Source of the DNA: Acidobacteriota bacterium
GTDB taxonomy: Bacteria > Acidobacteriota > Holophagae > Holophagales > Holophagaceae
Length of the DNA: 64,000 bases
NCBI GenBank assembly: GCA_016195985.1
Contig: JACPYP010000031.1
Span: forward strand, 41,673 to 105,672
Direction: 5' to 3'
The notes under the pieces were generated by a model. It saw nothing but the letters and a program-made list of their open reading frames with translations. It made no database searches and was not told the DNA's origin. Position 1 is the first letter of the stretch, and every line of letters begins with the position of its first letter. The translations under genes and the position numbers were made by a program. This document shows, piece after piece, positions 59,816 through 64,000 of this stretch.

Positions 59816-60703
59816 CTACGTGGCCCGCTGGGCCAGGTACCGCGCCCAGGCCGCCAAGGAATTCCGGTTGGGAAGGGATGCTAGATGACATAGGGCAGTC
59901 TCGGTGGCTTCACTCAGGGCTTTTCGGGCGCCTTCCAGACCCAGGAGGGAAGGGTAGGTGATCTTACCTCTGCCTGCATCTTTTCCGGCGCGTTTGCCCA
60001 GCTCGGCATCGGTGGCGGTGGCATCCAGGATGTCGTCCTGGATCTGGAAGGCCAGGCCGATGGCCTCTCCGTAGGCCCGCAGGGAGGCTCGCTCCGAAGG
60101 GGATGCGCCGCCCAGGACCGCGCCCATTTCCAGGGAGGTCCGCAGCAGGGCGCCGGTTTTCAGGCGGTGGATGAGCTGGAGGTGCGCCAGATCGTAGGCG
60201 GACCGTGTTTCCCCTTCCAGGTCGAGGGCCTGGCCTCCGGCCATGCCGCGCCAGCCGGCGCCTTCGGCCAGGAGGGCCAGGCCCTCCACGCAACGGTCCG
60301 GAGCCAGGCCCGACCGGGCCAGCACGCCGAAGGCCTCGGTGAGCAGCCCGTCTCCGGCCAGGATGGCGTGGCCTTCGCCGAACACCTTGTGGTTGGTGGG
60401 CCGGCCCCGCCGCAGGTCGTCGTCATCCATGGCGGGCAGATCGTCGTGGATGAGCGAATAGGTGTGGATGTATTCCAGGGCGAGGGCGCCTGGCAAGGCC
60501 ATGGCCGCGGTGCCGCCCACGGCTTCGGAGGCCAGCAGGCACAGCGCGGGCCGCACCCGCTTGCCGCCGGCCTCCAGGCTGTAGCGCATGGCTTCGCCCA
60601 GCCGCTGGGCTTCGCCATGGCGGAAGGGCTCCAGCAGGGCCGCATCCAGGAGGGGGATCAGGCGATCCAGGTCCGCTTTGACCTGTGTGGTGGAGTCGCT
60701 CAT
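59816..60703 (-). CDS. ispA: Short-chain polyprenyl diphosphate synthase (farnesyl/geranyl type)
   Basis: The product has 295 residues. It elongates isopentenyl units. The first aspartate-rich motif is DDLPAMDDDD, the second is QDDILD, and GGKRVRPALCLLASEAVGG with the substrate-binding Arg is present near residue 45. The residues before the first motif (EYIHTYSLIH) fit short-chain synthases. It overlaps the xseB stop by four bases (ATGA) and is followed by dxs, forming an xseB-ispA-dxs operon as seen in many bacteria. Confidence 0.92.
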   Translation of the reverse strand: MSDSTTQVKADLDRLIPLLDAALLEPFRHGEAQRLGEAMRYSLEAGGKRVRPALCLLASEAVGGTAAMALPGALALEYIHTYSLIHDDLPAMDDDDLRRGRPTNHKVFGEGHAILAGDGLLTEAFGVLARSGLAPDRCVEGLALLAEGAGWRGMAGGQALDLEGETRSAYDLAHLQLIHRLKTGALLRTSLEMGAVLGGASPSERASLRAYGEAIGLAFQIQDDILDATATDAELGKRAGKDAGRGKITYPSLLGLEGARKALSEATETALCHLASLPNRNSLAAWARYLAQRAT

Positions 60704-60939
60704 CTGCTGCCCTTAGCGTCGTCCAAGGGCTCGGCTCGGTATTCGCCGCCCAGACCGGCTTTGAGCACCTCCACCCGACGCTGGGCTTCGGCCAATTGCT
60801 TCTGAAGGGCCTGGCTCAACTGCACGCCCTCCTCAAAGCGGGCCAAGGCCTCCTCCAGGCTGAGGTTGCCGGATTCGAGTTGCTGAACCAGCGACTCCAG
60901 CCGGTCGAGGCCGTCATCGAAGGAAGGTTGGGCGCTCAT
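60700..60939 (-). CDS. xseB: Exodeoxyribonuclease VII small subunit
   Basis: The product has 79 residues. The helical pattern FDDGLDRLESLVQQLESGNL, SLEEALARFEEGVQLSQALQ and KQLAEAQRRVEVLKA is diagnostic of XseB, which joins XseA to degrade single-stranded DNA. The ATG at 60939 has weak GGGA upstream. It is the first gene of the operon with ispA and dxs. xseA is not in the window. Confidence 0.9.
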   Translation of the reverse strand: MSAQPSFDDGLDRLESLVQQLESGNLSLEEALARFEEGVQLSQALQKQLAEAQRRVEVLKAGLGGEYRAEPLDDAKGSR

Positions 60940-60964
60940 GGGACATCCAAGGGAAGGGGCCAAG

Positions 60965-60990
60965 GGAAGGGGCCCCGCGAAGGGGCCCCG
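60965..60990 (-). terminator. Possible weak terminator near the DUF4412-like gene
   Basis: Two self-complementary GGGGCCCC blocks around 60965-60990 can pair with each other across a five-base loop, 40 bases after the downstream end of the minus-strand gene at 61028. The T-tail is poor (TTCCCTT), so this call is weak. Confidence 0.3.
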
Positions 60991-61027
60991 CTCAGTCTAA
61001 GGGAAAGCGGCTGCCGGCGCTTGCCCT

Positions 61028-61762
61028 TCAGTGCTTGCCTTTCATCGCGCCCCTCATCTCCTTGCCGCCGTCCTTCATGGTGTAATCCGAGGGCAGGGCC
61101 CAGGTGGACTCGGGGATGGGTGAAGTGGACACGGCGGTCGCCTCGGTGGTCACGTCCATGCCCATGAGGCCGCTGATGTGGGTGCGGAGGGGCACGCCCT
61201 TGAGGCGGGCGGTCTCTTCATAGATACGCTTGAACAGGGTTCCGGCCTGTCCCGGCATGCGGTTGAGCATGCTCATGGCCTTGGCGTAGTCCTTGACGGG
61301 CACCTGGAGGGAGGGGTCGATGCTCATCTCTTCCACCATCTTGCCCAGGGTGATGCGCACCTTCTTGCAGGGGCGGCCGATGACCGTATCCGCTCCCAGC
61401 TGCTCGACCTTCACATCGCTGACATCGCCGAACATCATCTTCGTCACCATTTCGGGCATGCCGGCCATCTGGTCTTCCATGGCCTGCATGGCCTCCTGCA
61501 TGTCCTTGAACGTGAGCTTCGTGATGACCTTCTTGCCATGGTCGATGTTGTAGATGACCTCCTGGCCGTAATCGACGAAGCTGTCGACCTTGGTGCCTGC
61601 GTGGTTCACACGCATCTTGGCCGCGCTGAAGTACTGCACCTGGGTGCTGTCCTTGGCGAAGGCCCCCTTGCCCGTCACCTGGCTGGTGATGGTGAGATCC
61701 CCGGCGAAAAGGGCAGGCACAGAAAGGAGTGCCATAAAAGTCAATGACAGTAAGAATCGCAT
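61028..61762 (-). CDS. Secreted protein of unknown function, DUF4412-like
   Basis: The product has 244 residues with a signal peptide (MRFLLSLTFMALLSVPALFA). The mature part contains SAAKMRVNHAGTKVDSFVDY, GQEVIYNIDHGKKVITKLTF, IGRPCKKVRITLGK and a Met-rich MSMLNRMPGQAG. This resembles DUF4412 proteins, a comparison made from memory. GGAGA lies upstream of the ATG at 61762. It is divergent from the NtrC-type regulator. No function is known. Confidence 0.65.
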   Translation of the reverse strand: MRFLLSLTFMALLSVPALFAGDLTITSQVTGKGAFAKDSTQVQYFSAAKMRVNHAGTKVDSFVDYGQEVIYNIDHGKKVITKLTFKDMQEAMQAMEDQMAGMPEMVTKMMFGDVSDVKVEQLGADTVIGRPCKKVRITLGKMVEEMSIDPSLQVPVKDYAKAMSMLNRMPGQAGTLFKRIYEETARLKGVPLRTHISGLMGMDVTTEATAVSTSPIPESTWALPSDYTMKDGGKEMRGAMKGKH

Positions 61763-61843
61763 AGGATTTCTCCGTGATGGTCGCCCATGAGCATACGCCT
61801 CCGGGGGGCACTTTGGGATACCTTCAATTCGTTGGGGGGAGCG

Positions 61844-63214
<1,371 letters not shown>

Positions 63215-63252
63215 GGGATACGCGGGGCAGGATTCGTCGCAGGCTGCCACAA

Positions 63253-63267
63253 GTTGCAGAACGCAAC
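63253..63267 (+). promoter_or_regulatory. Inverted repeat, candidate enhancer site for the NtrC-type regulator
   Basis: GTTGCAGAACGCAAC has five-base arms (GTTGC, GCAAC) around a five-base centre. It lies 57 bases upstream of the sigma-54-type promoter, the distance expected for an activator-binding site. Confidence 0.5.
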
Positions 63268-63321
63268 GCTAATCCCGGGATTAACTTAAAGATAAGATCT
63301 TTATATTTAGTGTTTAATGTT

Positions 63322-63338
63322 TTGGCCCAAAGCCTGCA
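63322..63338 (+). promoter_or_regulatory. Candidate sigma-54 promoter of the Lys/Ala/Glu repeat protein gene
   Basis: TTGGCCCAAAGCCTGCA carries GG at 63324-63325 and GC at 63336-63337, exactly ten bases apart, as the -24/-12 element requires. It is 49 bases before the start codon of the repeat protein gene and just downstream of an NtrC-type activator gene. Confidence 0.65.
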
Positions 63339-63386
63339 TCCTGCCTTGCACTTCCGGCCGTGCCGGATCACCCCAGGGAGAACCCC

Positions 63387-64000
63387 ATGAAGAAGCTTGC
63401 TGCGCTGCTTGTCGCTGCCGCTCTGATCAGCCCCGTCTTCGCCGAAGAGACGAAGAAACCCGAGGCGCCCAAGGTCGAGAAGAAGGCTGATAAGAAGGCT
63501 GAGAAGAAGGCCGAGCCCAAGAAGGAAGCCAAGAAGGAAGAGAAGAAGGCTCTGACCGCCGACGAGAAGAAGGCCGAGCCCAAGAAGGACGAGAAGAAGG
63601 CCGAGAAGAAGGCCGAGCCCAAGAAGGAAGAGAAGAAGGCCCTGACCGCCGACGAGAAGAAGGCTGAGCCCAAGAAGGAAGAGAAGAAGGCTGAGAAGAA
63701 GGCCGAAAAGAAGGCCGAGCCCAAGAAGGAAGCCAAGAAGGAAGAGAAGAAGGCTCTGACCGCCGACGAGAAGAAGGCCGAGCCCAAGAAGGAAGCCAAG
63801 AAGGCTGAGAAGAAGGCCGAGAAGAAGGCCGAGCCCAAGAAGGAAGAGAAGAAGGCCCTGACCGCCGAAGAGAAGAAGGCCGAAGCCGCCCCCAAGGCCG
63901 AGAAGAAGGCCAAGAAGGCGAAGAAGGCTGCCAAGGCTGAGAAGGCCGAAGCCAAGAAGGAAGAGAAGAAGGCCCTGACCGCCGAAGAGAAGAAGGCCGA
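63387..64000 (+). CDS. Secreted Lys/Ala/Glu-rich repeat protein (3' end beyond window)
   Basis: The frame starts at an ATG with AGGGAG upstream and runs to the window edge (at least 204 residues). A signal peptide (MKKLAALLVAAALISPVFAE) is followed by highly biased text of Lys, Glu, Ala and Pro. The words ALTADEKKAE or ALTAEEKKAE recur five times, about every 20-45 residues, joined by EPKKEEKKAEKKAE-like linkers. This suggests a long charged helical or coiled structure, perhaps a periplasmic spacer. No known family. Expression is probably sigma-54 dependent. Confidence 0.75.
   Translation, partial: MKKLAALLVAAALISPVFAEETKKPEAPKVEKKADKKAEKKAEPKKEAKKEEKKALTADEKKAEPKKDEKKAEKKAEPKKEEKKALTADEKKAEPKKEEKKAEKKAEKKAEPKKEAKKEEKKALTADEKKAEPKKEAKKAEKKAEKKAEPKKEEKKALTAEEKKAEAAPKAEKKAKKAKKAAKAEKAEAKKEEKKALTAEEKKA

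Noticed and set aside
59808..59891. Longer Dxs start at 59891
   Set aside because: It would overlap ispA by 76 bases and add a sequence unlike Dxs; the GTG at 59807 has AGGA and the family N-terminus.
63368..63955. Phe/Ser/Ala-rich minus-strand frame over the repeat protein
   Set aside because: It is the antisense of KKAE repeats; the plus strand has a signal peptide, ribosome-binding site and promoter.

Overview
The window is about 64 kb of GC-rich bacterial chromosome. It has no rRNA, no tRNA I can recognise, no CRISPR array and no transposase. The gene content suggests an anaerobic or facultatively anaerobic, metal-respiring Gram-negative bacterium: OmcA/MtrC-type multiheme cytochromes with a partner outer-membrane barrel, pyruvate- and indolepyruvate:ferredoxin oxidoreductases, an NfnAB-type transhydrogenase, TonB-dependent cobalamin uptake and the DXP isoprenoid route. 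A Geothrix/Holophaga-like member of the Acidobacteriota is my best guess; this is inference from gene content, not from a search.

Layout. 1-964: 3'-truncated iorA (minus strand). 1512-7110: a porin-cytochrome cluster (barrel, two small multiheme lipoproteins, decaheme OmcA/MtrC protein). 7290-9064: a helix-hairpin-helix protein and two convergent Rrf2 regulators. 9208-16660 (minus): a ferredoxin redox block with a hemerythrin-NfnA-NfnB triple fusion, pyruvate:ferredoxin oxidoreductase and a dihydroorotate dehydrogenase-like protein, preceded by a CHASE/PAS hybrid kinase (16803-19412). 20082-22639: a phenylalanine-attenuated operon (leader peptide, terminator, pheA, class II DAHP synthase). 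22646-33362: isoaspartyl peptidase, moaA, a protease-TPR protein, a 2OG-Fe(II) oxygenase, recA, and a hybrid kinase with a receiver-like partner. 33363-36930: ClC channel and cation/proton antiporter flanked by two inverted copies of a palindromic repeat element. 36931-42805 (minus): a cobalamin-riboswitch operon (TonB receptor, binding protein, permease, ATPase, second binding protein). 42864-53019: mtnP and mostly single-gene units (HxlR/DoxX/deacetylase, hydrolase, TonB-like, M23 peptidase, chemoreceptor, cupin, EamA exporter, RmlD-like reductase). 53041-61762: rdgB-thiF pair, a DUF6941-like protein, a 5'-nucleotidase, xseB-ispA-dxs, and secreted unknowns. 61844-64000: an NtrC-type regulator and, behind a candidate sigma-54 promoter, a secreted Lys/Ala/Glu-rich repeat protein cut by the window edge.

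How the genes work together. Ferredoxin reduced by pyruvate and indolepyruvate oxidation can pass through the NfnAB fusion to pyridine nucleotides, while the porin-cytochrome cluster can carry electrons across the outer membrane. Two Rrf2 regulators with three conserved cysteines lie beside this block and are plausible Fe-S sensors for it. The most unusual items are the hemerythrin-NfnAB fusion, the Phe-rich attenuator, the non-canonical heme motifs, and the dispersed repeats that also supply the 3' ends of two genes.
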